Counted from the first letter of the stretch, positions 17,748 to 27,592 are shown. The stretch: 64,000 nucleotides of DNA from Paenibacillus massiliensis 2301065 = DSM 16942 (GCF_000377505.1 NZ_KB898185.1:620001-684000); one strand, 5' to 3'. Notes: generated by a model not told the origin, from the sequence alone. Translations and numbers: made by a program.

Positions 17748-20048
17748 TTATACCGAGATCGGACGGGAGCGGCGATAATCTGTAGGAGTTACGCCTAGAG
17801 CACGTTTGAACATCCGGTGAAAGTAAGATGTACTGGCAAAGCCCGTTTGCATCGCAATATCCGCTACAGGCCAATCTGTCTCCAGAAGCAATTGACAGGC
17901 CTTCTCGATACGGGTTCGCTGCAGAGCATCTACGATCGTAATCATCATCTGCTGCTTGTAGATTCGACTGATATACACAGGGGAGCGATCAAGTTCCTCC
18001 GCGATCTGATTCAGACAAAAATTAGCATCCCCATAACATCTATTTATTTTCTCCTGAATCTGCTCCACCAGTCGCTCTTGCTTGGTACTTCTCTTATGCA
18101 GCAGCTGTTGCCGTACACAAGAGAATACGATTTCCACCTCCCTTTGCCATTCCGTCACCGTATCGTAGGCTTCTGGTACGGGTACCTGTGGGAATACTCC
18201 TGCCTTAAAGCCGTTCATTTCCTCGATATGACCGATCATTTGCTGTAGATTCAGCACCAACCTTGAAAGCGCTATCTGCGTTGCCGAGAACGAAGCCCCC
18301 TGCATCGCTGCAATCATTTTCTGCAACAGCGTATAGGCTTCATCGGTATGCCCTGACCTCAAGTAATCCAGCAGCTTCTTCTCCTTATCAGCAGGATAAT
18401 AGTACGTATGCTGAAGTGCAGCTTGCTCCATCGCCTTTGCATCCACAATAATTCCATTACCCAGGAAATAACGTTGCTCCATCGCCTCCTGTACCTGAAG
18501 GTATAAGGTTGGTAGTTGCTGTGGCTGATTACTTACTTGACTATAAGTCGTTGATATAGATAACCGTAAATATTCAAGGCATGCCTCACGTATTTGACGC
18601 AGCACAGCTTCCAGCAGTAGCTTCGAATCGTCCCCCTGATGTGAAATCGTAGCACTCTCCATATGCAGCAGCAGAATAACCTCTGCTCCCTCCGCATCAA
18701 TCGTCTCCACACGATAAGCCTGACCTCCGATCTCGGATGCAATGTTCATAATCGCGAATTTGTAGGGAAGGAGATCCGGGCCGCGCTCCTGCTGCCAGCG
18801 GAGATATTCATCAATGTGGATGAGTACGAGACGATAATCCTCATGAAATGGGAATGTAATGCCAAGCTCCATTCGTCGAGTCAGCCCCTTCTCCTCTAAC
18901 ATGGACTGATTGCCTCGTACCATACTCAAGAGCATGCTTTGACGAATCGTGTACATACTGTTACGTTTCTCCGATTCAAGTCTGTTCACATAGGCCAGCA
19001 TACGGTTGATCGGCTTATATAGAATACGAGATATTTTCCAAGAAGCCGCGAGCCCCGCCACAGCAATCATAAAAGCAATGAACAGCATTGTATTTCGTAA
19101 TGAACTAGTCGTACTAATAACGCTTTCATAAGGAGTGATACTGATATATTGCCAATGCATTTGGTCTGGTGAGGTGAACGAGATCAACGATTTCCTTCCC
19201 TGGAATTCATCAATAAAGTAGCCTGAGCTCTGCTTATAGATCTTCGTCGTTAACCAACCCCGATCGTGCTTATTTGCCTCTGTGTCTATTAGTGTCCCAG
19301 CAGACAATAGTCTCCCCTGATCATTCAGAATATAGGATTGAATAGCAGAGCTGCTATTTCCTTCTTCGGCAGCCATCCCTGTATTCATCCAGGCCGCAGA
19401 TACATTAACGATAATTGCGGATTGGATCCGCTCCTCCGCATTGATTGCGTCATAGCATAGATACGTATAAGCAGCTACTCTTGAATCATCCCACTGACTC
19501 GCTCCAGCTGCTGATTCGGCAGCCGCAAGCTCCGCGGGAGGTAACACGGAGTACACTCTTGGAATTGGCGTAAAGGGCTTATACCTCTGATACTGCTTCA
19601 TGATCTGCAGAATGCCTTTATCCGCCAGCTCCTCCTTGTGAAAGATGCCATTTTGTCCGCGATTAGAGGCGATGTATACGGTATTGCTTTGTGCATTATA
19701 CACATAGATGGACTCAATATAAGGCATAGAGCTTAGATAGTTGTTCATTTCCGCCATAGCACCCGTGACATCATAGACTATGGGCTCCGGGTAATACAGC
19801 AACTTGGACAGTGTACTACTTCGATACATCTGAAAGGCGAGCGACTGAGCTACAGACGTCATATTATTGACCTCACGACTCCTGCGCATCAGACCAGCAT
19901 GGTTCGCCTCGAAGGCTTGCTCCTGCTCAACCTGAACATAATAGAAATAATAGACTGTAGTCGATAGCACAAGGGTTAGTGTAACGCATAGGGTAATTCC
20001 GACGAGTAGCCTGCTTCGCAGGTTGCGGTACATGTAGAACGAGCTCAA
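17748..20048 (-). CDS. Membrane-anchored AraC-family regulator (importer 2)
   Basis: A 766-residue one-component regulator built like the one at 2093: TM at about 15-37, a roughly 285-residue extracytoplasmic sensor, TM at about 325-345, a cytoplasmic linker, and a C-terminal AraC domain (about 660-762). The domain shows QIAEELDRSPVYISRIYKQQ and ends GVTPTDYRRSR. It is convergent with importer 2 and shares its terminator, so it most likely senses the importer's sugar outside the cell and activates that operon. The ligand is not deducible. Confidence 0.88.
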   Translation of the reverse strand: MSSFYMYRNLRSRLLVGITLCVTLTLVLSTTVYYFYYVQVEQEQAFEANHAGLMRRSREVNNMTSVAQSLAFQMYRSSTLSKLLYYPEPIVYDVTGAMAEMNNYLSSMPYIESIYVYNAQSNTVYIASNRGQNGIFHKEELADKGILQIMKQYQRYKPFTPIPRVYSVLPPAELAAAESAAGASQWDDSRVAAYTYLCYDAINAEERIQSAIIVNVSAAWMNTGMAAEEGNSSSAIQSYILNDQGRLLSAGTLIDTEANKHDRGWLTTKIYKQSSGYFIDEFQGRKSLISFTSPDQMHWQYISITPYESVISTTSSLRNTMLFIAFMIAVAGLAASWKISRILYKPINRMLAYVNRLESEKRNSMYTIRQSMLLSMVRGNQSMLEEKGLTRRMELGITFPFHEDYRLVLIHIDEYLRWQQERGPDLLPYKFAIMNIASEIGGQAYRVETIDAEGAEVILLLHMESATISHQGDDSKLLLEAVLRQIREACLEYLRLSISTTYSQVSNQPQQLPTLYLQVQEAMEQRYFLGNGIIVDAKAMEQAALQHTYYYPADKEKKLLDYLRSGHTDEAYTLLQKMIAAMQGASFSATQIALSRLVLNLQQMIGHIEEMNGFKAGVFPQVPVPEAYDTVTEWQREVEIVFSCVRQQLLHKRSTKQERLVEQIQEKINRCYGDANFCLNQIAEELDRSPVYISRIYKQQMMITIVDALQRTRIEKACQLLLETDWPVADIAMQTGFASTSYFHRMFKRALGVTPTDYRRSRPISV

Positions 20049-20243
20049 GTGGACTCCCTCCCTGTCTGCATGCAGCTGATGTTTGAACTAAGTCTATTAT
20101 ATGTACTTTGGCTTGAACAGAATATTGTACAAATGGTATGTTTGTGTACAATTTGAATTTTTTCAGTTTTGTATTGAATTTTTATTCTTGTGGTTGTATA
20201 TTTATTCAATCACTTCACAAAAACAGAATTGGAGAAACTAGCC

Positions 20244-20693
20244 ATGACAACAATGATTAGAAATGTGACACCACATGATCTGACCCAGCTGACGGAATTG
20301 ATGTATGAATACATAGTGGATTTTTACAAAAATCCTGCTCCATCCGAAGAGAAGCTTCACAGCATGGTTCATTTGTTAATGGATCAGCAGGAAGGAATTC
20401 AATTTATTGCCGAGGATCAAGGGAAGTGTGTAGGCTTCGCAACCCTATTCTTTACATTGAGTACGATGAAGGCTGATCGGATTGCGGTCATGAATGACCT
20501 TTATGTACAAGAGGCTTATCGCAATTCGGAGCTTGAGGAGAAGCTATACCAGTCCTGTGTCACGTATGCCCTAGAGCATGGTTTTGCCAATATGACGTGG
20601 ATAACTGCCAGTGACAATACACGGGCACAGTCCTTTTTTCATGCAATGAACGCCCGCCAAGGCAGAGAGTGGGTCCACTTCTCCATGAATTGA
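20244..20693 (+). CDS. GNAT N-acetyltransferase
   Basis: A small acetyltransferase of 149 residues. The GNAT fold is seen in the N-terminal IRNVTPHDLTQLTELMYEYI, the central beta strand VMNDLYVQEAYRNSELEEKLYQ (acetyl-CoA site, with a degenerate Q/RxxGxG/A loop) and a C-terminal FFHAMNA. I choose the ATG at 20244, preceded by TTGGAGAAAC, over an upstream GTG at 20190 that has no ribosome binding site. Its 3' end is 13 bp from the convergent kimA stop. Substrate unknown; the loss of the canonical acetyl-CoA glycines makes activity less certain. Confidence 0.8.
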   Translation: MTTMIRNVTPHDLTQLTELMYEYIVDFYKNPAPSEEKLHSMVHLLMDQQEGIQFIAEDQGKCVGFATLFFTLSTMKADRIAVMNDLYVQEAYRNSELEEKLYQSCVTYALEHGFANMTWITASDNTRAQSFFHAMNARQGREWVHFSMN

Positions 20694-20706
20694 CGGGCGC
20701 AGCTAC

Positions 20707-22542
20707 TTACTTTTTCAGATGGTACGGTACGGTGGTAATAATGACATTTTTCCTGTAGAGCAAGTGTGCTCTGATCAACAGACTGGACTGATTATGCAAA
20801 ATATTATGCCACCCCTTCTTGGGGATGAATTGCGGGATGATCACCGTCACCTGATAGTTCGCCGAGCTAGCCTTGCGCTGCACCGTATCAATGAATTTAC
20901 TCAAGGGATGAATAATGCTGCGATAAGGAGAGTACAAGGTAACCAGTCGAATGTCAGGCTGCCATTCCTTCCATTTCTTCTCGAAGACCAGCTCATCCTC
21001 CCGCTCGAACGGGACATAGACTGCAATAATCTGTTGTGGTGATAAGGACTTGGCATAATTCAATGAATTCTCGACAACATGGGTAATACCAGCCACAGGC
21101 AGTATGACCACATTCCCATCAATCGGTAATGGTGGCTCACACGTAGACAATCTGAGCTGATCAGCTACATCATCATAATGTCTGCGCACACGGTAGAACA
21201 GCCATACGATGACAGGCAGGAATATGAGCACTGGCCATACCTGGCCAAATTTGGTCAGGAAGAACATCAGAGCAACCATCAGGCTGATTAGAGCTCCTGT
21301 CGTATTGGTTATCCATTTAAGCACCCAGCCCTTGGGCTTCTCACGTAGCCATTTAAGCATCATGCCTGTCTGGGAGAGGGTGAATGGAATGAACACACCC
21401 ACTGCATACAGTGGAATCAGATGCTCAGTCTGTCCCTCGAAGGCAATGATCAGAATAATAGACAAGGCACCGAGACTGATAATCCCATTCGAATAGCCAA
21501 GACGATCCCCTCGAACTGTGAACATTCGCGGAATAAATTTATCCTTGGCCAGATTAACCGCCAGCAGCGGGAAGGCCGAATACCCCGTATTGGCTGCCAG
21601 AATAAGAATGAGCGCTGTCGTACCTTGAATGAAATAGTACATAACATTCCTGCCGAAGGTCTGTTCGGCAATCTGCGATACCACAGTCACCTCCCTAAGC
21701 GGAGTCACACCATAATAGTAGGCAAGGAGCACAATACCCGAGAACAACAGGGCTAGCAATGAGCCCATTGCAAGTAGTGTCTTGGCTGCATTGTTCGGTG
21801 CCGGACTCTTGAAGTTCGGGATCGCATTCGAGATGGCCTCTACCCCTGTCAGGGCAGAGCTGCCTGATGAGAAGGCGCGTAGCAGCAAGAACAAACTGAT
21901 ACCCGCCACAGGCGTCCCAATATTCGCATGCATCGTTGGGTCCACCTGACCTGTGACAATACGATATAATCCTGCCCCGATCAGGATAAATAAAGCGATC
22001 ACGAACAAATACACCGGATACGCAAGTACCGAAGCCGACTCCGTCACGCCCCGTAAATTCAGAATCGTGAGTAATACCACAAAGATTACCGCAATAAGCA
22101 CGTTATAAGGATGTAGACTTGGAAAAGCCGAGGTAATCGCGTCCGTACCGGCTGATACACTGACCGCAACCGTCAAAATGTAATCCACCAGCAATGACCC
22201 GCCAGCTATAAGCCCTGGATATTTTCCAAGGTTCTCCTTGGAGACTACATAGGCTCCGCCCCCCTGAGGATACGCAAAAATAATCTGCCGATAGGACAGG
22301 ATCAAGGCCGTCAGCAGCACGAGCACACATACTGCGATAGGAATGGAATACCAGAAGGCTGCCGTGCCCACGGTCACCAGAACAATCAGGATCTGCTCCG
22401 GTCCATAAGCCACAGAGGACAGGGCATCCGAGGACAGGATTGCGAGCGCCTTTTTCTTGTTCAGCTTCTGCTCCCCGGCTTCATGAGATTTCAAGGGTCT
22501 ACCGATTAAAAAGCGTTTTAATTGAGAAAACACAAGGCTCAC
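20707..22542 (-). CDS. kimA: High-affinity potassium importer KimA
   Basis: A proton-coupled potassium uptake transporter of the APC/KUP group, closely resembling Bacillus subtilis KimA (YdaO) along its whole 611 residues. The shared segments include FLIGRPLKSHEAGEQKL, SSDALSSVAYGPEQIL, YPQGGGAYVVSKENLG, FVRGDRLGYSNG-like text and the C-terminal FIPKKGWHNILHNQS. About 12 TM helices occupy 30-460, followed by a cytosolic domain of about 150 residues. In B. subtilis a ydaO-type cyclic di-AMP riboswitch controls it, but I do not see that aptamer upstream here. The start is GTG at 22542 with a poor ribosome binding site, 9 nt after the stop of a small leader ORF. Confidence 0.93.
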   Translation of the reverse strand: MSLVFSQLKRFLIGRPLKSHEAGEQKLNKKKALAILSSDALSSVAYGPEQILIVLVTVGTAAFWYSIPIAVCVLVLLTALILSYRQIIFAYPQGGGAYVVSKENLGKYPGLIAGGSLLVDYILTVAVSVSAGTDAITSAFPSLHPYNVLIAVIFVVLLTILNLRGVTESASVLAYPVYLFVIALFILIGAGLYRIVTGQVDPTMHANIGTPVAGISLFLLLRAFSSGSSALTGVEAISNAIPNFKSPAPNNAAKTLLAMGSLLALLFSGIVLLAYYYGVTPLREVTVVSQIAEQTFGRNVMYYFIQGTTALILILAANTGYSAFPLLAVNLAKDKFIPRMFTVRGDRLGYSNGIISLGALSIILIIAFEGQTEHLIPLYAVGVFIPFTLSQTGMMLKWLREKPKGWVLKWITNTTGALISLMVALMFFLTKFGQVWPVLIFLPVIVWLFYRVRRHYDDVADQLRLSTCEPPLPIDGNVVILPVAGITHVVENSLNYAKSLSPQQIIAVYVPFEREDELVFEKKWKEWQPDIRLVTLYSPYRSIIHPLSKFIDTVQRKASSANYQVTVIIPQFIPKKGWHNILHNQSSLLIRAHLLYRKNVIITTVPYHLKK

Positions 22543-22551
22543 CGCTACTTT

Positions 22552-22608
22552 CTAAGAAGAATGAATCAGTTCACACATGCTTAAGCATGCGAATCTGCTC
22601 GTTGTCAT
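22552..22608 (-). CDS. Putative 18-residue leader peptide of kimA
   Basis: A small open frame (MTTSRFACLSMCELIHSS, stop TAG) starts with ATG after a GGGGGAG tract. It ends 9 nt before the kimA start, and the weak kimA ribosome binding site overlaps its stop region. A hairpin with GCATG/CATGT arms lies inside it. Such a layout would couple kimA translation to that of the leader. It is not known to be expressed, and the short spacing (3 nt) between its GGAG and ATG is a weakness. Confidence 0.45.
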   Translation of the reverse strand: MTTSRFACLSMCELIHSS

Positions 22609-22656
22609 AGTCTCCCCCAAGCGGCCAGGATTATCTTCGCCAGTCGGGACTTGAAT

Positions 22657-22685
22657 AGAATATTCCTTTATACCGATGGTGTAAA
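22657..22685 (-). promoter_or_regulatory. Predicted sigma-A promoter of kimA
   Basis: On the minus strand TTTACA (22685-22680) and TATTCT (22662-22657) are 17 nt apart. Transcription would begin near 22650, giving a leader of about 108 nt that contains the 18-residue ORF. Confidence 0.6.
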
Positions 22686-22800
22686 ACGGCGGCTAGCTTA
22701 ATTTTGACAGGAATGATTTATGTAAACGGGTAAAGTTGCCTTTTTCTATTCCAAGCTCTCGATAGCTTATGAAATCATGCAATTAACCACTTCTTATCAA

Positions 22801-22828
22801 AAACACCGCTACCGAGCGGTAGCGGGTG
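22801..22828 (-). terminator. Terminator of the malic enzyme gene
   Basis: CACCGCTACC (22804-22813) pairs with GGTAGCGGGTG (22818-22828, one extra base) around a GAG loop. On the minus strand it is followed by GTTTTTG. It separates the malic enzyme from kimA. Confidence 0.85.
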
Positions 22829-22876
22829 ATTTCATGTCCGTCTGCAGCCTATTCAGCACTTGTAACTACTTTGGAA

Positions 22877-24595
22877 TTAGCTATTGGATTCCAGTCTCTC
22901 CATAGCCTGTAGCGGCCTGTACCTAGGCTGCCACATAGCAGAGCGCACTGCCTCCTCTACATCCTCTGGCACCTGTAATGCAACCTCATCCTCTATGGCG
23001 GCCTTGGCTACAGCTATAGCTACTGCAACCGAGACATTTTTCAGATCCTTCACCCGCGGCAGCAACGGAGCACCCTGCTTGGTTGAATCTACAGCATCCG
23101 CTACGGCATGAGCAGCGGCGGTGAACATTTTGCTGGTGAATACCTTGGCTTGAGCTACAATAGCTCCAAGTCCCAAGCCCGGAAATACGAAGGCATTGTT
23201 CGCTTGCCCAATCTCATAGATCGTCCCTTTGTAAATGACGGGCTCAAATGGACTGCCTGTCGCAATCAAGGCCTTGCCGTCCGTCCAATGGAGCAGATCC
23301 TCAGGCACCGCCTCCGCAAGCTTGGTCGGGTTAGACATGGGCATGATTACGGGACGCTCCACATGTCTGCTCATCTCCCTGATAACCTGCTCACTAAATG
23401 CACCAGATACACCGGAGGTGCCGATCAGAATAGTCGGCTTCACTTGCTTCACCACCTCCAGCAGTGATATTTTGCCGCTCGGGTCCATCGTCCAGGAACG
23501 AAGCTCTTCGGCACCTCGAATATACGGCTTCTGGAACTCCAGCACCCCCTCCGTCTCATCCGTGAGTAGTCCACGATAATCATATGCCCAGAACCGTCTC
23601 TCCGCCTCCTCCTTACTCAGCCCTTCCTTCATCAACGCATCGCGAATCTGATCCGCATTGCCGATGCCTGCAGCCCCAGGACCGAAGATAAGAATTCGCT
23701 GATCACGTAGAGGAATACCGCTAACCTGCACCCCGGATAAAATCGCTGCCAGTGTTACGGCACCAGTGCCCTGAATATCATCGTTGAAGGTCAGCATATG
23801 CGGACCGTAGCGGTTCAAGATGCTTCTGGCATGGACATGACTCATGTCCTCCCAATGCAGCAGTGCCTTCGGAAATAACCTGCGGGCTGTCTGGACATAG
23901 GCATCAATGAATTGCTCGTATTGCTCTCCACGAATTCGTTCATGCCGATTCCCGATATATAGCGGATCATGGAGCAAGGTCTGATTATTCGTCCCCGCAT
24001 CCAATACAACTGGCAAGACTCGACCAGGATCGATCCCGGCAGCAGCCGTATATACAGCAAGCTTGCCGATGGCTATGTTAATGCCGCCAATGCCCCAGTC
24101 TCCAATGCCCAGTATACTTTCCGAGTCGGTAGCTACGATCAGATCTATATCGCCAGCCTCCACGCCTGTATTGTGGAATGCTTCTGCAATGCCATCCAGA
24201 TTGTGAATCGACAAATACACACCGCCTGGCTTATGGTACTGGTGGCTATATTCCTGAATGGCCTGTCCTACCGTCGGTGTGTAGACAATAGGCAGCAATT
24301 CGCTAAGATGCTCACTCAACAGGCGATAATAGAGGACCACATTTCGGTTGTACAAATCATTCAGCATTATATTTTTGCGCAGATCGCTTGGCTCATTCTT
24401 CAATTGCTCATAAGCACGACTCACCTGCTCCTCGATATTCAGGACGACTGGAGGCAGGATGCCATTAAGATGCAGGGCTGACCGCTCCGCTTCCGTAAAG
24501 GCAACTCCCTTGTTCAATAACGGATTGGACAGGATATCCTTGCCTCTGAGTGGCGTTCGGAGCACACCCGTCGAATCCCGATATAATGTTTGCAT
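22877..24595 (-). CDS. maeA: NAD-dependent malic enzyme (oxaloacetate-decarboxylating)
   Basis: Converts malate to pyruvate and CO2 with reduction of NAD. The 572 residues fit the large bacterial malic enzyme class (B. subtilis MalS/MaeA type). Visible features are the catalytic tyrosine region [14 protein letters not shown], the lysine region [17 protein letters not shown], the metal-binding [11 protein letters not shown] and a Rossmann loop ([11 protein letters not shown]). The C-terminal half carries [16 protein letters not shown]. It is monocistronic, with a terminator at 22801. The symbol names the family; which B. subtilis paralogue it matches best was not tested. It may feed pyruvate from C4 acids when sugars are scarce. 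Confidence 0.92.
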   Translation of the reverse strand: MQTLYRDSTGVLRTPLRGKDILSNPLLNKGVAFTEAERSALHLNGILPPVVLNIEEQVSRAYEQLKNEPSDLRKNIMLNDLYNRNVVLYYRLLSEHLSELLPIVYTPTVGQAIQEYSHQYHKPGGVYLSIHNLDGIAEAFHNTGVEAGDIDLIVATDSESILGIGDWGIGGINIAIGKLAVYTAAAGIDPGRVLPVVLDAGTNNQTLLHDPLYIGNRHERIRGEQYEQFIDAYVQTARRLFPKALLHWEDMSHVHARSILNRYGPHMLTFNDDIQGTGAVTLAAILSGVQVSGIPLRDQRILIFGPGAAGIGNADQIRDALMKEGLSKEEAERRFWAYDYRGLLTDETEGVLEFQKPYIRGAEELRSWTMDPSGKISLLEVVKQVKPTILIGTSGVSGAFSEQVIREMSRHVERPVIMPMSNPTKLAEAVPEDLLHWTDGKALIATGSPFEPVIYKGTIYEIGQANNAFVFPGLGLGAIVAQAKVFTSKMFTAAAHAVADAVDSTKQGAPLLPRVKDLKNVSVAVAIAVAKAAIEDEVALQVPEDVEEAVRSAMWQPRYRPLQAMERLESNS

Positions 24596-24883
24596 ATACT
24601 CATTCCTTTCTTATGTCAGCATCAGTAGTTTCAGAAAAAGCAAAGCACATGACATGCCACGGATGATGGAATATAAGTAATTAGGTTACTTAGACAGGAG
24701 TGAAGGTTAGCTTTCCCCGGAAGTCCCAGATTATTACTCCAGCACTTTTGCAATGCCCTGCTTTTTGCGCCTCAGCCTGAATAGTCTTTGAAACTACCAC
24801 AACCTAGAATCAGCACAGAAAAATTCCTACTTACATACAATGAACAAGATATTTGTATTAGCTATGAAAAGGAGGGATGAGCC

Positions 24884-25456
24884 ATTAATAGTTTCTACAC
24901 ACACGATGAGCTCGCTGAGCTTGGATTAGCCGAATACGGTCATAACGTATGGATTAGCCGCAAAGCTAGCATCTACGGTGCACAGCACATACGTCTAGGC
25001 AATCATGTCCGTATTGATGATTTTTGCATTTTGAGCGGAAAGATCACCCTCGGCAGTTATATTCATGTAGCTGCTTATTCTGCTTTGTACGGGGGAGATC
25101 AGGGTATATTCATCGAAGATTTTGCCAACATTTCCTCACGTGTGTCCATTTATTCGATATCTGACGATTACTCCGGCGAGACGATGACGAATCCTATGGT
25201 GCCTGAGAAGTATAAGCACGTGACCAGTGAGCCGGTACGGATTGAAAAGCATTCCCTTATCGGCAGCGGCAGCATCGTCATGCCGGGAGTCACCATCAGG
25301 GAGGGAAGCTCATTTGGCGCGTTCAGCTTTATCAAGAATGACTCCAATGAATGGTCAATCAATGCGGGAATTCCGAGCAAAGAGCTTAAAAAAAGGAGCA
25401 TGCAAGCTCTTGTGCTCGAACAAAAATGGTTAGAGGAGCGCGGCGGACTTGAGTAA
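24884..25456 (+). CDS. Left-handed beta-helix acyltransferase with apparent AUU start
   Basis: A hexapeptide-repeat O- or N-acyltransferase of the maltose/galactoside acetyltransferase group. Repeats of the I-x-x-x-V-x-I kind run through most of the protein, with GSGSIVMPGVTIREGSSFGAFS near the end. The frame is open from 24881. The first 49 residues (starting INSFYTHDELAELGLAEYG) belong to the family, yet contain no ATG, GTG or TTG codon. The first usual start, TTG at 25031, would delete the first repeats. AGGAGG at 24870-24875 lies 8 nt before ATT at 24884, which I take as the start. It overlaps the aminotransferase gene by 8 bp; together they probably build an N-acyl amino sugar. Confidence 0.75.
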   Translation: MNSFYTHDELAELGLAEYGHNVWISRKASIYGAQHIRLGNHVRIDDFCILSGKITLGSYIHVAAYSALYGGDQGIFIEDFANISSRVSIYSISDDYSGETMTNPMVPEKYKHVTSEPVRIEKHSLIGSGSIVMPGVTIREGSSFGAFSFIKNDSNEWSINAGIPSKELKKRSMQALVLEQKWLEERGGLE

Positions 25457-26555
25457 AAAACCAATCTATGTCTCCCGTTCCTCAATGCCGCCATTTGAGG
25501 AATATATGAATGAGATCAGACCAATGTGGGAAACGGCCTGGCTGACCAATATGGGGGCATATCATAATCGCTTTGAGCAGCAGCTTGTTGAATATTTGGA
25601 TGTTGATTATATCTCTTTATTTACGAATGGGCATCTGGCACTGGAGCTAGTGCTGCAATCCATGAATCTGACAGGCGAGGTCATCACCACACCGTTCACC
25701 TTTGCCTCCACGACCCACGCGATTGTCAGGAATGGACTGACTCCAGTCTTTTGCGACGTGAACCCGGTCGATTACACCATGGATGTCAGCAGGATTGAAA
25801 GCCTGATTACCGATAAGACCTCAGCGATCTTACCCGTTCATGTGTACGGCAATATTTGCAATGTCTATGAGATCGAACGAATCGCCAAGAAATATGAGCT
25901 GAAGGTCATCTATGATGCCGCTCACGCCTTTGGGGAGAAAATTCACGGTCAGAGCGTAGGTAGATTTGGAGACGCCAGCATGTTCAGCTTTCATGCCACC
26001 AAGGTATTTCACACCATCGAGGGTGGTGCAGTTACCTTTGCTGACGAAGGGATCGGCAAGAAGCTGTATCATCTGAAAAACTTCGGGATTACGTCAGAGG
26101 AATCAGTAGAAGGAATAGGCTCCAATGCCAAAATGAATGAATTCCAGGCGGCCATGGGTATCTGTAATCTGCGGCACCTGTCTGAGGTTCTGGAGAAAAG
26201 AAAACAGATTGTAAGCCGTTATCGGGAGCGATTAGCTCATGTGAAAGGGATTCAATTGATTCGTCCCGTGGAGGGTGTGCAATCGAACTATGCTTACTTT
26301 CCGGTTGTCTTCCATCAGACGACTTTCGGATTCACCCGAAATGAAATCTATGAACGGCTCAAGAAACATCAGATCATCACCAGAAAGTATTTCTATCCTC
26401 TGACCAATACACTCGCATGCTATAATCAGCGATTTGATGTCAATGCAACTCCTGTAGCCCAAACTATTGCCAAGCGTGTGCTCACCCTGCCTCTGTATGC
26501 CGAGCTGGCAGTAGAAGATGTCGACCGGATTTGCGATATTATATTAGAAAGATAG
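25449..26555 (+). CDS. DegT/DnrJ/EryC1-family sugar aminotransferase
   Basis: A PLP enzyme that converts a keto group of a nucleotide sugar to an amine. The 368 residues show the family hallmarks: TNGHLALELVLQ for phosphate binding, TPFTFASTTHAIVRNG, the cofactor-stacking DAAHAFG, and the PLP lysine K185 in FSFHATKVFHTIEGGA. It starts with TTG at 25449, inside the end of the acyltransferase gene, so translation is coupled. The preceding acyltransferase and following glycosyltransferase suggest synthesis of an acylated amino sugar (like the FdtB/FdtC pair for Fuc3NAc) and its transfer to a cell-surface glycan. Confidence 0.9.
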   Translation: MSKKPIYVSRSSMPPFEEYMNEIRPMWETAWLTNMGAYHNRFEQQLVEYLDVDYISLFTNGHLALELVLQSMNLTGEVITTPFTFASTTHAIVRNGLTPVFCDVNPVDYTMDVSRIESLITDKTSAILPVHVYGNICNVYEIERIAKKYELKVIYDAAHAFGEKIHGQSVGRFGDASMFSFHATKVFHTIEGGAVTFADEGIGKKLYHLKNFGITSEESVEGIGSNAKMNEFQAAMGICNLRHLSEVLEKRKQIVSRYRERLAHVKGIQLIRPVEGVQSNYAYFPVVFHQTTFGFTRNEIYERLKKHQIITRKYFYPLTNTLACYNQRFDVNATPVAQTIAKRVLTLPLYAELAVEDVDRICDIILER

Positions 26556-26568
26556 GCGGGGAAAGCAT

Positions 26569-27297
26569 ATGATTATACATGTATACTCCATCTGCTGGAA
26601 TGAGGAGAAGATGCTCCCTTTTTTCTTCAGGCATTATGATGATATCGTGGACCAATACTTTATCTTCGATAATGGCTCGACCGATCGCTCCTTATCCATC
26701 CTGGAGGCGCATCCGAAGGTAACGGTCGGTAGCTTCGAGACCAAGGAGCATTCACTCGTATTGACAGCTCTTGATCTATTCAATCAGTTCTGGAAAAACA
26801 GCATCGGCAAGGCGGACTGGATTATTGTCTGTGACGTGGATGAGCACTTATATCATACGGATCTCAGGGCCTACCTGGAGGATTGCCAGGCGCAAGGAAT
26901 TACCCTGGTTACTCCCCTCGGATTCGAAATGGTGACAGATACTTTTCCGGATGAAGCAAGCAAGTTGTGCGAGACAGTTCAACACGGAGTACGACGCCAC
27001 ATGTATGACAAGCCGCAAATTTTCAATCCCAACGCGATTACAGAGACGAACTTTACGCCTGGTCGACATCGAGCTGCTCCTGTAGGCAATATCATTTCAC
27101 CACCCACCATCGAGATCGTTCTGCTTCATTACAAGTACCTGGGCTTCGAGTATGTGAACTCCCGATTTTCGATCTTACAGCAGGGGCTACAGCATCTGGA
27201 CATTGCCCATGGGTACGGAGTCCAGTACTCATGGGGCGAGCAGCAGCGATTTCAGGAATTCTCCAATCTGCTTATGAGCGCAACAAAAATTGTGTAA
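26569..27297 (+). CDS. Glycosyltransferase, GT2-like
   Basis: A 242-residue putative glycosyltransferase. The N-terminus has the GT-A nucleotide-binding pattern (VYSICWNEEKMLPFFFRHY, FDNGSTDRS) and a DxD motif region (VCDVDEHL) for metal and sugar-nucleotide binding. It has no TM helix. It starts 13 bp after the aminotransferase with a GGGGAAAG site and ends the operon. It probably adds the amino sugar made by the two upstream enzymes, or a neighbouring sugar, to a surface glycan. The exact acceptor cannot be told. Confidence 0.85.
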   Translation: MIIHVYSICWNEEKMLPFFFRHYDDIVDQYFIFDNGSTDRSLSILEAHPKVTVGSFETKEHSLVLTALDLFNQFWKNSIGKADWIIVCDVDEHLYHTDLRAYLEDCQAQGITLVTPLGFEMVTDTFPDEASKLCETVQHGVRRHMYDKPQIFNPNAITETNFTPGRHRAAPVGNIISPPTIEIVLLHYKYLGFEYVNSRFSILQQGLQHLDIAHGYGVQYSWGEQQRFQEFSNLLMSATKIV

Positions 27298-27347
27298 TCA
27301 AACCATCCTGTCGCATTTGAGAGTCTAATTATTGCTGATTAATAGAA

Positions 27348-27388
27348 GAGGACTCCACCAACGTATAGTTGGGTCTGGAGTCCTTTAC
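27348..27388 (+). terminator. Terminator of the surface-sugar operon
   Basis: GGACTCCA (27350-27357) pairs with TGGAGTCC (27376-27383), with an inner CCAAC/GTTGG stem, followed by TTT. It lies 53 bp after the glycosyltransferase stop. Confidence 0.75.
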
Positions 27389-27541
27389 AATAAACTGCGT
27401 TAGCCAGCAATGCTCGTCATATCATTCTCTACCATCCCTTATCATGACTGTTCATGAGTGGAAGGATTGAAATGAAAAAAAAAAATATTTTTACATAAAG
27501 GTTTTTGGGAATATTTGGCGAATATGATATGTGTTAGATTT

Positions 27542-27592
27542 TTTACATAACCAATTTCAGTATTATAATACACAGAATAGAAAGCGCTTACT
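27542..27592 (+). promoter_or_regulatory. xynC promoter with CcpA (cre) site
   Basis: TTTACA (27542-27547) and TATAAT (27564-27569) are spaced by 16 nt, a good sigma-A promoter. Immediately downstream, overlapping the expected start of transcription, lies AGAAAGCGCTTACT (27579-27592), which matches the core of the catabolite-response element. CcpA bound here would block transcription when glucose is present. The leader to the xynC start is about 160 nt and otherwise shows nothing notable. Confidence 0.8.

Noticed and set aside
22543..22800. ydaO-type cyclic di-AMP riboswitch upstream of kimA
   Set aside because: The gene invites it, but I could not find the conserved aptamer segments (GGGTGAATC-like and GTCAGCTAAC-like) on the minus strand. 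A covariance search would settle it.
23969..24481. A 170-residue plus-strand frame opposite the malic enzyme
   Set aside because: Shadow of a conserved enzyme; no start signal or domain.
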